Shown: positions 37,081-45,715 of the stretch, in pieces | Layout: each line of letters opens with the position of its first letter | Numbering within the stretch: position 1 is the first letter of the stretch | NCBI GenBank assembly: GCA_016934035.1 | Contig: JAFGTP010000054.1 | Coordinates: 1-64,000 of the forward strand | Length of the DNA stretch: 64,000 nucleotides | Direction: 5' to 3' | DNA from: Fidelibacterota bacterium | GTDB lineage: Bacteria > Fidelibacterota > UBA2242 > JAFGTP01 | Notes under the pieces: model-generated | Databases searched by the model: none | What the model saw: only the letters and a program-made list of their open reading frames with translations | Told to the model about the DNA's origin: nothing | Position numbers and translations under genes: made by a program

Positions 37081-37648
37081 AACGGTCATCATCTCTTCAT
37101 TTTCTTCTGACCAACTGGGATTCCCTCATGGTGACAAAGAGGATTATACAGAATTTACCCTGTCACAGATTGAAAATAATCTCCTGTTTTTTCAGATAAT
37201 GAACCATGATTATGAAAAACACCTCATCCGAAATTTAATTGATGCCGGTTTTTCAACTTTTTATTTTATTGGAAAAGGGCTTGTTTCAGATGTAAGCTTA
37301 ACAGCAGGACTTTTCATAATTACTGACCATGTCAACATGTCCGGAATAAACCCTCTTCGCGGAACCAATGATGATCATTATGGTGTGCGATTCCCGGATA
37401 TGTCAGGAACCTATACCACTCCAAAATTTACAGAAAAGATAAACAATTGTTATCAAGCATTACTTTTCATTCCTAAAAATATGGATGAGTTTTCAAACCA
37501 GGAAATGGAAGTCATTCAAAAAACCGACGGCCTAAAAATTTTTTCTCATGAAATGTACTCTGGAGTCATTACGGCAAAACATGCCGGTTGTATATCTCAT
37601 GTTCTGTTTTTAACCGGGCCCCAAAAAATTTTTCACCTTTTTGTCTGA
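37046..37648 (+). CDS. Degenerate purine nucleoside phosphorylase-like protein
   Basis: Residues about 92-119 (ITDHVNMSGINPLRG, then GVRFPDMS) match the conserved ITDHINLxGxNPLxGPN...RFPDM block of trimeric purine nucleoside phosphorylases, and a late MYSGVITAKHAG resembles the base-binding region. The phosphate-binding GSGLG loop and the GRxHxYEG motif are missing, and the usual NAAGG is replaced by GKGLVSD. At 200 residues it is about 70 shorter than the enzymes. It is probably a non-catalytic relative or has a changed substrate. It starts within the preceding gene and ends eight bases before the NUDIX gene. Confidence 0.7.
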   Translation: MKKFVKNLSKNETVIISSFSSDQLGFPHGDKEDYTEFTLSQIENNLLFFQIMNHDYEKHLIRNLIDAGFSTFYFIGKGLVSDVSLTAGLFIITDHVNMSGINPLRGTNDDHYGVRFPDMSGTYTTPKFTEKINNCYQALLFIPKNMDEFSNQEMEVIQKTDGLKIFSHEMYSGVITAKHAGCISHVLFLTGPQKIFHLFV

Positions 37649-37656
37649 TACTCAAA

Positions 37657-38274
37657 ATGAAAAAAGAACCCCAATGGCTTGATTTCGTAAAAAAATTTCA
37701 GTCAATTGCTCAGGCAGGACTTTCCTATTCGAAGGATCCGTACGACATTGAAAGGTTTGAACAGATTTTGGTGCTGACAGCAGAAATGGCAGCGGCAATG
37801 GTACCAATTCCCAGGGAGAAAATTTTAGGAATATTCCAAAAGGAAACCGGATATCTGACACCCAAAATTGATGTCCGCGCTGTTATATTTTTAGAAAAAA
37901 AACTTCTTCTTGTAAAAGAAACAATTGACGGAAAATGGGCCTTACCGGGAGGATGGGCAGACAGCCATCACTCCTTGCGTGAAAACCTGATCAAAGAGGC
38001 AAAGGAAGAGGCCGGTGCCTTGGTAGAGCCTCGAAGAATTATTGCTATACATGATCGCAAAAAGCATAACTATCCGCCTATCGAATTCAATGTTTATAAA
38101 ATATTTGTTCTGTGTGATCTGATTGAGTACCAGTTTCATCAAAATATAGAAACATCACAGGCAAAATTTTTCGGACTGCATGAATTGCCAGAACTTTCTG
38201 AGGGGCGTAATAATTCACGGCAGATTAGAATGTGTTTTGAAGCCTTAACGGACAATAATGTTTACTTTGATTAA
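37657..38274 (+). CDS. NUDIX hydrolase with N-terminal NUDIX-associated domain
   Basis: The protein has about 205 residues counted from ATG 37657. A longer frame from 37588 would overlap the preceding gene and add no conserved residues. The N-terminal region (WLDFVKKFQSIAQAGLSY..DPYDIERFEQIL) is the helical domain typical of YjhB-like ADP-sugar or nucleoside-diphosphate hydrolases. The NUDIX box starts near residue 98 (GGWADSHHSLRENLIKEAKEEAG). The EAKEEAG metal-binding glutamates are kept, but the first box glutamate is histidine and the arginine is lysine. A house-cleaning role is likely. Confidence 0.86.
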   Translation: MKKEPQWLDFVKKFQSIAQAGLSYSKDPYDIERFEQILVLTAEMAAAMVPIPREKILGIFQKETGYLTPKIDVRAVIFLEKKLLLVKETIDGKWALPGGWADSHHSLRENLIKEAKEEAGALVEPRRIIAIHDRKKHNYPPIEFNVYKIFVLCDLIEYQFHQNIETSQAKFFGLHELPELSEGRNNSRQIRMCFEALTDNNVYFD

Positions 38275-38451
38275 TAGTCCTGCCTAATATTAAACTCAGG
38301 GTTTGTTTTACTTAAAATTTTTCAAAACATTTTCCATAGGAATTGAGTTCTTTATTGAATGATACGATTATCTGAGTTATAGGATAAAAAGGCTTTTGCC
38401 TTAATTGAAATTGAATAAAGTCAATTTTTTGAAAGAGGATGGGTAATAAAA

Positions 38452-38476
38452 AAAAGTCCCGTTATTCGGGACTTTT
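38452..38476. terminator. Bidirectional intrinsic terminator
   Basis: AAAAGTCCCG (38452-38461) pairs perfectly with CGGGACTTTT (38467-38476) around a five-base loop, with A/T-rich runs on both sides. It ends the plus-strand origin operon and the convergent minus-strand ptb gene. Confidence 0.9.
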
Positions 38477-38508
38477 GATTATTAAAAAGGGGTATTTTGG
38501 GATACTAA

Positions 38509-39411
38509 TCAAAGGGTCAGCAAAATCGCCAGAGAAATGGAATTGAGTTTTTCGTTGGCAGTGTCTGACCGGGAAAGTAGAATAATAGGCACTTTTGCTC
38601 CGACCACAATACCGCCGACTTTTGCATGAGCCAGTTTCATTAGAATTTTAATCAAAGCATTTCCGGCTGTAATATTGGGAACCAGAAATGAATCAATATC
38701 TCCGGCAATTTTGCTGTCAATTCCTTTTTTAAGGGCGGCCTTTGCGGACAAAGCGACATCCATGGCGATGGGCCCTTCAACGATGGCATTGTCGAATTCT
38801 CCGCTTTCGGACAATTTTTGCAATTCAGCGGCATCAATCGTTTCCGGCATTTTGGGATTAATCTGTTCAATTGCGCAAAGGGCGCCAATTTTTGGTTGAT
38901 AATTTTCCAGAGCATGGTTCATGTGAATGATGGATCTCAGGATTGATTTTTTGGTTTCGAAATCTGGAAGAATATTGATACCGCCATCACTGAAAACCAG
39001 TAATTTTGGATAGGTAGGTGTTTCTGCGACGGCGACGTGGCTTAATACTTCACCTGTTCTTAATCCGTTATCTTTATTGAGAACAGCCTTCATCAGAATG
39101 GGGGTGGAAATCTGACCTTTCATCAATACATCGGCTTTTCCATCATTGATCAGTTGTACCGATTTTTGTGCAATTTTTTCATCATCGGTTTCATGGATTA
39201 TGAATTCTGGATCGATTGCGAAACCCACTTCGTGGGCAATGGTTTTAATTTTTTCTGCATCACCGACAAACAAACCTCTGGCAATATGTAGTTTCTCGAC
39301 TTCCATGACGGCTCGAATGACACTTTCGGATTCGGCTTTGGCGATGGAAATCTTTTTCATTTGCCTTACTTTACAGATTTTTTCTTTTATTTCAGTATAG
39401 GAATGAATCAT
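38509..39411 (-). CDS. ptb: Phosphate butyryltransferase (phosphotransacylase family)
   Basis: The 300-residue enzyme would convert butyryl-CoA (or another branched or short acyl-CoA) plus phosphate to acyl phosphate. Family features include KADVLMKGQISTPILMKAVL, the LRTGEVLSHVAV block and LVPNITAGNALIKILMKLAHA near the C-terminus. The first ATG at 39411 gives the usual N-terminal helix (IHSYTEIKEKI). It is the second gene after buk in a minus-strand pair 11 bases apart. The pair makes ATP by substrate-level phosphorylation in fermentation. Confidence 0.92.
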   Translation of the reverse strand: MIHSYTEIKEKICKVRQMKKISIAKAESESVIRAVMEVEKLHIARGLFVGDAEKIKTIAHEVGFAIDPEFIIHETDDEKIAQKSVQLINDGKADVLMKGQISTPILMKAVLNKDNGLRTGEVLSHVAVAETPTYPKLLVFSDGGINILPDFETKKSILRSIIHMNHALENYQPKIGALCAIEQINPKMPETIDAAELQKLSESGEFDNAIVEGPIAMDVALSAKAALKKGIDSKIAGDIDSFLVPNITAGNALIKILMKLAHAKVGGIVVGAKVPIILLSRSDTANEKLNSISLAILLTL

Positions 39412-39422
39412 AATAAAATCCT

Positions 39423-40499
39423 TTAAATTGTCTTTTTGTATACTAATATTTCTTGTTTTTGATCAATAGCAAGGAACCCGCCCTGGGCCAAGGATTCCAG
39501 CTCATTTTCCCCGGGAATGACTACTTTTTGATGACAAATAAAACTTACTCTCTCCCAAAGTTTTTTAATTGTCAAATCAGCGTAAGCCATTCCACCGGTG
39601 AATATGATTGCATCAATTTTGCCTTTTAGAGTAGTTGCCATGGCGCCAATTTCTTTGGCTATCTGGTAAATCATGGCATTGTAAACCAGGGTTGCTTTTT
39701 CGTCTCCATTTTCAACCCGCTTAATAACTTCCTGCATATCATTGGTACCCAGATAGGCTTTAATTCCTGCATTTTTTGTCAATTTAATTTTCAATTCATT
39801 AAAAGAATAATTCTGGCAAAGTCTCATGAGTCCTTCCAATGGCAGTGCACCAGCCCGTTCCGGTGAAAAAGGCCCCATACCTACCAGAGCATCATTGGTA
39901 TCGATTATTCGGCCATGACAGATTGGCGCCACTGATATTCCTCCGCCCATATGAACCACGATAAAATTGCTGGATTCTTTTTTTATTTGCAGGTCACGAC
40001 AGGTTTTACGAACGACGGCATTGATGTTGAGCGCATGAAGCCGACTTCTTCTCTCAATTTCGGGAAGACCGGATATTCTGGCCTCAGGGGTCATTTCATC
40101 AACTGTCACCGGGTCGACGATAAAAGAGGGAACTTGGTATTTTTGTGCGACTTCATAGGCCAGAGAAGCACCCAGGTTACTGGCGTGGGTATCATAAAGG
40201 CAGTTAATGGTTACATCCATCAGGTCCTCGTTGACCGCATAGATTCCGCTCTTCACCGGCCCGACTAGTCCGCCTCTGCCGACAACGGCCACAAGTTTAT
40301 TATCTTTGAGGTATTTTTCCAGAACAGCATTGATGTATTTTGATCGTAATGGCAATTGATCTTTAATGGAATGCATATCGGCAATGGGTGTCCCGGAATG
40401 ATCAATTTTTTCAACGCATATTTCCTTTTCTCGATTGAAAAGTCCGATTTTTGTGGAGGTGGAACCTGGATTAATGGTCAGTACAACTTCTTGGTTCAT
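39423..40499 (-). CDS. buk: Butyrate kinase
   Basis: The 358-residue ASKHA-fold kinase begins with the phosphate-binding NPGSTSTKIGLF (7-18) and contains VVHMGGGISVAP, FSPERAGALPLEGLMRL and a C-terminal GGMAYADLTIK block. It transfers phosphate from butyryl phosphate to ADP. Substrates may include isobutyrate or other short acids. It is transcribed ahead of ptb on the minus strand. No thiolase or butyryl-CoA dehydrogenase genes are in the window, so the carbon source of the acyl-CoA is not visible. Confidence 0.94.
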   Translation of the reverse strand: MNQEVVLTINPGSTSTKIGLFNREKEICVEKIDHSGTPIADMHSIKDQLPLRSKYINAVLEKYLKDNKLVAVVGRGGLVGPVKSGIYAVNEDLMDVTINCLYDTHASNLGASLAYEVAQKYQVPSFIVDPVTVDEMTPEARISGLPEIERRSRLHALNINAVVRKTCRDLQIKKESSNFIVVHMGGGISVAPICHGRIIDTNDALVGMGPFSPERAGALPLEGLMRLCQNYSFNELKIKLTKNAGIKAYLGTNDMQEVIKRVENGDEKATLVYNAMIYQIAKEIGAMATTLKGKIDAIIFTGGMAYADLTIKKLWERVSFICHQKVVIPGENELESLAQGGFLAIDQKQEILVYKKTI

Positions 40500-40697
40500 A
40501 AATTATCTCCCGAAATGTTGGTTTATTCAATTTCAGACAGGATGAAATGTCAAATCTAATGCCATGTTCAAGATGGGATTTTTATCGAGGAGGAGGTTTA
40601 ATAATACAGGCAGCTATAAAGATAATTTTTTCAAAAATAGGAATTTATTTGAGTAAAAATGAGATAAAAACCAAAGATGAATTATTAAAAATGAAAA

Positions 40698-41426
40698 CTA
40701 ATGCTGAAAGCGCTGATACTTTAAAAAATAAAGGGTTTGATCAATAACATTGTCCTGCCAGGGAAGCATTGAATGAAGTCCGGGTACTTTGATAATGTCA
40801 GTATAGCCCCTGATTACTGTTTCATTGACGCCAACGATACCATCGTCGTCCCCCGGAATTGCCGGATTAAACCCTTCCCGATAGTTGGTTCCACCGGCTA
40901 TAATGCCAAAAGGAATATTTGGGGATGGATAGGATTTCCAAAAATCATCCTGACCTTTACCTAATTTTTGACCACTCTCTCCTAAACTCCATAAAAACAG
41001 TTTGTGATCACCAAAATTTTCAGCCAGAATAGAACCTTTGTTTGGTGGTGCAATCATGACAATCTGTTTGACCTTGGAATTTTTTACCTCTGCCAAATAA
41101 CTGCGAACCACAAAGGTTCCCAGACTGTGTACAACAAAATAAATTGAGTCAATATCTTCATCAAGGGAACGTAGATTTTGATCAAGTTCTGTCACAATCG
41201 AGTCCATTGGCCATTTTGTGGATTTATAATCAAAGTTAAGTACGGAATAGCGATGTTTAATCATTTTATTTTGAAGCCTCAGCATGGAAAAGGGTTTATC
41301 AGCCAATCCATGAATGAGAACAACCAGAGTATTACTGTTTTCTACTTTTGAATAGATTGTTTTTCCGGATAAGTGAACATGAATCAGAAAGAAAAATACT
41401 AATAACAGAATCAAATTATTCTTCAT
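40698..41426 (-). CDS. Exported alpha/beta-hydrolase (lipase-like)
   Basis: A signal peptide (about 1-21) precedes the hydrolase fold: oxyanion LIHGLADKPFS (HG 39-40), nucleophile S101 in VVHSLGTFV, probable acid in PGDDDGIVGV and histidine in GLHSML. The SLGTFV elbow and the small size fit the triacylglycerol lipase/palmitoyl-thioesterase-like families that clean membrane lipids. Its start overlaps the end of the preceding TPR gene by 11 bases, so both are probably made together. Confidence 0.82.
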   Translation of the reverse strand: MKNNLILLLVFFFLIHVHLSGKTIYSKVENSNTLVVLIHGLADKPFSMLRLQNKMIKHRYSVLNFDYKSTKWPMDSIVTELDQNLRSLDEDIDSIYFVVHSLGTFVVRSYLAEVKNSKVKQIVMIAPPNKGSILAENFGDHKLFLWSLGESGQKLGKGQDDFWKSYPSPNIPFGIIAGGTNYREGFNPAIPGDDDGIVGVNETVIRGYTDIIKVPGLHSMLPWQDNVIDQTLYFLKYQRFQH

Positions 41427-42969
41427 TTTGCGGTGCTTCTATCATTTCTTCAGATTGAATGGAGCTCATTCGCTCTATCGCTTCTTTTGCACTCTTGGAT
41501 CCGGGAAATTGTTCCACTATTTTTGATAAAACACTTTTTCCATTTTCCGTATCATTAAGTTTTTCAAGATATATGAGGGCTGATTTTTCGAGAGAAAGAA
41601 GAGCAAGGTCGGATCCTGGATATTTGCGATAGACTTCTGAAAATTGTACCACAGCATTTTTATAATATTTCTTTTCTTCATATAGAAGACCGGCATTATA
41701 GAGTGCGTGTTTTCCGAAAGCTGAATTGGTATATTTTTGTTCGATTAAAAGGTAAGTGTCGACGGAAGATTGCAGAGCCTTTAATTCTTTATAATAAATC
41801 TCTGCAGAACGATTCAAACCGGTTATTGCTTCAGGTGAAAGGGGGTATTTATCGGCGTATGTTTTATACTGATTAATGGCTTTGTCATATTCTTTGAGAT
41901 GTTCATCATAAATCTTCGCAATATTAAACAGACTGGTCTGTGCTTTGGAGTGATCAGGAAAGGCATTGATAAAATCCGTAAAAGTTTCGGCAGCTTCCTG
42001 ATATTCTTTGAATTCATTGAATTCTATGCTGCCTTGCAAATAGAGTGCATCGGAATAAACCGTTGCTCCCGGATAGATTTTCATGATCTTTTCAGCCGAT
42101 AGAAAGGCTTTTTGTTGTTCTCCTTTTATTCGGTAATACTCTGCCAGTTGAAATAATATTTTGGGATTAAATGAATCGTCGGAAAAGCGAATTAAAAAGA
42201 GTTCTGCTTCACGAAGAAAAAATTCTCTGATTTCGTTTTCAGGATAGGAATTCAGCAGGCTGATAAAATTGAAATATCTTTCTATCAAAGGTGTATTGGT
42301 TAGAATTTTGTTAACAGTATCATTGATGAACTGCATGCGTTCGCTGAAAAATTTTATCCTGTTAAAATCCGTCAAATACTTTTCCATGGTTAAGGAATAA
42401 TTAGATTTATCGATGTAGAGATAAGCGTATTTGATCAACTCCATTTCAGCACGGTGATAGAGTTTATTTTCTAAGGTCAGATCGATGATGTAGCTTTGAA
42501 TGTTTTCGCAACGGGCATCGGGAAAAAATTTTTGTAAATAGATATCCATTTCGGACAATTTATATACTGTCAAGTTTTCATCGGGGGATGCTAAAATTTT
42601 TAGAAAGGAAGTTTTTTTTGTTTCAACACTTTTTAAGGCTATTAAGTATTGGAATAATAAAGTTTCTTCATTTTTATTGATAGATTGAGACTGCTGTTCG
42701 AGTGGGGCCTTTTGGGGTGTGGGTTCAGAAATGGGGATGGAATTTAAACTGTCAGCGAGTAGTTGTATTCTTTTAGAATATTGTTCACGTTCTGCGTTGA
42801 ATTTGGTTTCTAGTTTTTGCTTTTGCAAATCGAAGTCAGCTTTCAGGGAATCCAGTTTTTGTTGCAGTTTTTCACTGAAAATTAACTCCAGCGAATCTTT
42901 TCCGGAGTTTTCTGTCTGTGCGGCTAAAGCTGATAAGAAAAAGACAAGGTAAAGAAGTATGTTTTTCAT
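41416..42969 (-). CDS. Exported TPR-repeat protein with N-terminal coiled coil (CpoB/BamD-like)
   Basis: The 517-residue protein has a signal peptide (about 1-17), a predicted coiled coil (about 30-75, KLQQKLDSLKADFDLQKQKL) and a long array of tetratricopeptide-like helices from about 190 to 500, for example GEQQKAFLSAEKIMKIYPGA and YDKAINQYKTYADKYPLS. The repeats resemble CpoB/YbgF and BamD, which act at the outer membrane and divisome. The gene begins the minus-strand pair with the lipase-like gene. The exact partner is unknown. Confidence 0.82.
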   Translation of the reverse strand: MKNILLYLVFFLSALAAQTENSGKDSLELIFSEKLQQKLDSLKADFDLQKQKLETKFNAEREQYSKRIQLLADSLNSIPISEPTPQKAPLEQQSQSINKNEETLLFQYLIALKSVETKKTSFLKILASPDENLTVYKLSEMDIYLQKFFPDARCENIQSYIIDLTLENKLYHRAEMELIKYAYLYIDKSNYSLTMEKYLTDFNRIKFFSERMQFINDTVNKILTNTPLIERYFNFISLLNSYPENEIREFFLREAELFLIRFSDDSFNPKILFQLAEYYRIKGEQQKAFLSAEKIMKIYPGATVYSDALYLQGSIEFNEFKEYQEAAETFTDFINAFPDHSKAQTSLFNIAKIYDEHLKEYDKAINQYKTYADKYPLSPEAITGLNRSAEIYYKELKALQSSVDTYLLIEQKYTNSAFGKHALYNAGLLYEEKKYYKNAVVQFSEVYRKYPGSDLALLSLEKSALIYLEKLNDTENGKSVLSKIVEQFPGSKSAKEAIERMSSIQSEEMIEAPQNEE

Positions 42970-43183
42970 TTTATCCTCTTCATTTTTGATAATTCAGTTG
43001 GTAATAAATTATTATATAAAATAACCAAAAACAAATTTCGAAATTGTTATGTGACGGCTGTCAAATCTGTGAAATATTGATTTTAAAATAAAACGGTGAA
43101 TATCCAGTAAATTACTAAGAAAATTCCGCTGTTTTTTAAGGCAAAGCTTTTATATATTAATCAGTTAAGATAAATGAGGTATC

Positions 43184-44137
43184 ATGATTAAAAAAACCAT
43201 TGATTTACATGATGTTGACAGAGCTGCTGTTTTTGGTGTCGGTGACAGGAATTTAAAAATTCTTGAACGAAAATTGTCCGTTGAATTGTCAGCCCGGGGG
43301 AGTAAACTGACCGTGGCGGGTCTAGACTATAATGTCATCAAACTGGAAGCCGTAGTGAAGGATATCATATTAGCCATAAAGCATAAGGGTCACATCAGCG
43401 AAAATGATGTTGAAACACTGGTTGATATGGAGGTTTATGGAGATCAACAATCAGGAAAAATCGGTTCAAACACAGCGATTGTTTTTAAGAAAAATGGTGT
43501 AATCAAACCCAAGACGCCAGTACAGGAACGATATTTTAAATCCACACAGGAAAATGATATTGTCTTTGCCATCGGCCCGGCAGGAACCGGGAAAACCTAT
43601 CTGGCTGTAGCCATAGCAGTAGCAGCCTGGAGAAATAATCTGGTTGAGCGACTTATTCTTACGCGTCCTGCAGTAGAAACCGGAGAAAGCCTGGGGTTTT
43701 TGCCAGGGGACCTCAAGGAAAAAATTCAACCTTACCTGGCACCGCTAAACGATGCTCTATTCGAAATGCTGACACCGGAGAAGCACCAGAAAATGTATGA
43801 GCAGGGAATCATTGAGATATTGCCCCTGGCATACATGCGGGGCAGGACATTAAATAATGCCTTTGTAATTTTGGATGAAGCCCAGAATACAACAAGCACA
43901 CAGATGAAAATGTTTCTGACACGATTAGGAGTGAATTCAAAGGCAATCATTACAGGGGATACAACCCAGATTGATATTCCCAAAAAAACAAAATCCGGAC
44001 TGGTTGAAGCCGAAAAAATATTAAAGAATATAAACGGTATTGATTTTATTTATTTTTCGGAGAATGACGTTGTCCGGCATCGACTGGTCAAGGAAATTAT
44101 TTCTGCCTACAATCAGACCTATGAACAAAGAGATTAA
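43184..44137 (+). CDS. phoH: PhoH-family ATPase (YbeZ-like)
   Basis: The 317-residue RNA-associated ATPase has a KH-like N-terminal part and the PhoH P-loop domain, with Walker A GPAGTGKT (131-138), RPAVETGESLGFLPGDLKEK and LDEAQNTTSTQMKMFLTR. YbeZ-type proteins work with the YbeY endonuclease in rRNA processing, and ybeY is not in the window. Its stop overlaps by four bases the stop of the convergent Rrf2 gene. Confidence 0.94.
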   Translation: MIKKTIDLHDVDRAAVFGVGDRNLKILERKLSVELSARGSKLTVAGLDYNVIKLEAVVKDIILAIKHKGHISENDVETLVDMEVYGDQQSGKIGSNTAIVFKKNGVIKPKTPVQERYFKSTQENDIVFAIGPAGTGKTYLAVAIAVAAWRNNLVERLILTRPAVETGESLGFLPGDLKEKIQPYLAPLNDALFEMLTPEKHQKMYEQGIIEILPLAYMRGRTLNNAFVILDEAQNTTSTQMKMFLTRLGVNSKAIITGDTTQIDIPKKTKSGLVEAEKILKNINGIDFIYFSENDVVRHRLVKEIISAYNQTYEQRD

Positions 44138-44544
44138 TCATTATCGGTCACCAATTCTCCCAGTCTGATTTGATCAAGGGTCTGCACAATGGCCTCTTCA
44201 AGTTTATTCCACACAATTCTAGACGGGCATTTATCGGATATTGGACAGATTTGAGGAGAATGGACACAATTAACCGGATAATCCCGACCTTCAAGAGCTT
44301 CCACAATAAGACGCACAGAGATTTCTTCAGGGGGTTTTGCCAATTCGTAGCCCCCGGTGGCACCACGGTAAGATAACAGGAGTTGGGTTGGTTTTAACAA
44401 CCGGATCAGGTGCTCGGCATATTTCAGGCTGATGTTTTCCATTTGTGATAAATCACTCAGAAGTATTGGCCCTTTTCCGTAATTCCGGGCCATTCTGACC
44501 ATCAGTCTTAAACCATATCTGCCCTTAGTTGATATTTTTAGCAT
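44134..44544 (-). CDS. Rrf2-family regulator, IscR-like with three cysteines
   Basis: The 136-residue protein has the Rrf2 winged helix (about 1-80; STKGRYGLRLMVRMA, RGATGGYEL). Three cysteines, C93, C100 and C106, in CVHSPQICPISDKC match the Fe-S-binding arrangement of IscR (C92, C98, C104). It probably senses Fe-S status or redox. No isc or suf genes are nearby, so its targets are unknown. The coding sequences of phoH and this gene overlap tail to tail. Confidence 0.92.
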   Translation of the reverse strand: MLKISTKGRYGLRLMVRMARNYGKGPILLSDLSQMENISLKYAEHLIRLLKPTQLLLSYRGATGGYELAKPPEEISVRLIVEALEGRDYPVNCVHSPQICPISDKCPSRIVWNKLEEAIVQTLDQIRLGELVTDND

Positions 44545-44604
44545 AGTGTTCTGGAAAAATAAATTTAAAGTACAATATTACTTTTAATATTGCAATAATT
44601 AAAA

Positions 44605-44626
44605 GGCCCCTTCAAAATAAGGGGCC
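44605..44626 (-). terminator. Intrinsic terminator for the thioredoxin gene (minus strand)
   Basis: GGCCCCTT (44605-44612) pairs with AAGGGGCC (44619-44626), and on the minus strand it is followed by a TTTTAATT tail. It lies just after the thioredoxin-like gene's stop at 44670. A second inverted repeat, TCTATATA..TATATAGA (44633-44652), lies between them and may assist termination. Confidence 0.85.
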
Positions 44627-44669
44627 GTCTATTCTATATAGAATTATATAGAAAATGAGATATGTAATT

Positions 44670-45173
44670 TTATTGTTCAGGAGGATTACATCCCTTATCC
44701 AGATAGTCTTGAAAGGAGATTCCTGTTGTATAACATTCTTCTTTAATGTACTTTAGAACGTTAATGAATTTTTCGGGGGGTAAAAATCCCGGCACAAGGG
44801 TAACGATTTCCTGATTTTTATCCAGAAAAGCTAAAGCGGGGTATCCCGTAACTCTGAAGGCTCTGGCCAATTGGGCTGATGTGAAGGTTTGGCCTTTGTA
44901 TGTTTGCTCATCGTCATTGGTTTCAGCATGGACTTTAATTCGAATAAAATGGGTGTCCATATATTTTTTGACCACAGGATCAGAAAAGGTTTTTTCATCC
45001 AGAACCTTGCACCAATGGCACCAGTCGGTATAAAAATCAATAAGAACCGGTTTGGATTGATCGGATGATAATTCAAGACCCCGATCAAATTCGAACCAAC
45101 CCTCATGCTCTGTAGCAAATGCAAATGTAACCCATAGGAAAGTCAGCATTAAAACACTGAAAAATTGTTTCAT
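44670..45173 (-). CDS. Secreted thioredoxin-fold protein (WCHWC, DUF255-like)
   Basis: A signal peptide (about 1-20) precedes a thioredoxin fold with DWCHWC (C52, C55) and the cis-proline segment TGYPALAFLD. The WCHWC active site and the KVLDEKTFSDPVVKKYM block resemble thioredoxin-like DsbD/DUF255-related periplasmic proteins. It probably acts in periplasmic disulphide exchange. It is transcribed alone and ends at a clear terminator. A late cysteine pair (CYTTG, GCNPPEQ) lies outside the fold. Confidence 0.88.
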   Translation of the reverse strand: MKQFFSVLMLTFLWVTFAFATEHEGWFEFDRGLELSSDQSKPVLIDFYTDWCHWCKVLDEKTFSDPVVKKYMDTHFIRIKVHAETNDDEQTYKGQTFTSAQLARAFRVTGYPALAFLDKNQEIVTLVPGFLPPEKFINVLKYIKEECYTTGISFQDYLDKGCNPPEQ

Positions 45174-45344
45174 CTTGTTCTCCTGTTTTCAAAATTCAAG
45201 AAGTTCGATGAATATCTTATAAAAGGGTTACAATATTTACAGAAACTAACAAAAGATTGTTTTTTTTTGATAAGCTTTACCAATGCTTACTATGGTTAGC
45301 AACAAAAATTAAAAATTCTCTGGTTTGGGTAACTAGGAGGGAGA

Positions 45345-45590
45345 TTATTTATTTTCTTTCCATTCAATCTCAAATTCCAGTTGTTTCTTGACAGATTTAG
45401 ATTTTTCCTTGGTTTTTAGTTCAAGTTCGAATTCAATGGTTTCCGGAATGGATAATTCAAGGGTTTTTTTGTCTGTTACCAGTTTTATGGTACCTTTCTC
45501 GATTTCATCGGCTAGATTTCTTAATTTTTCAGCTATTTCTTTGGGATTGGTTTTTAATTTTTCTCTGTATTCGGCATCTTTTCTTGACAT
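45345..45590 (-). CDS. amphi-Trp domain-containing protein
   Basis: The 81-residue protein fits the amphi-Trp family: helices in KEIAEKLRNLADEIEKGTIKL, then strands TLELSIPETIEFELELK and a final LEFEIEWKE with the family tryptophan. The family is small and its function is unsettled. The start has a GAGAGCTAATATG context with weak ribosome-binding similarity. It is a single-gene unit on the minus strand, with no clear terminator. Confidence 0.82.
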   Translation of the reverse strand: MSRKDAEYREKLKTNPKEIAEKLRNLADEIEKGTIKLVTDKKTLELSIPETIEFELELKTKEKSKSVKKQLEFEIEWKENK

Positions 45591-45715
45591 ATTAGCTCTC
45601 TTTCGTCATATTTTTTTGTTTTTGTTTCTTATCTTTATGGAAAAAATCCATTAACTTTAGAAAAATTGGAAAATTTAAAATTAAAATACAATAGGTATCG
45701 TTAACAAAAAAAATT

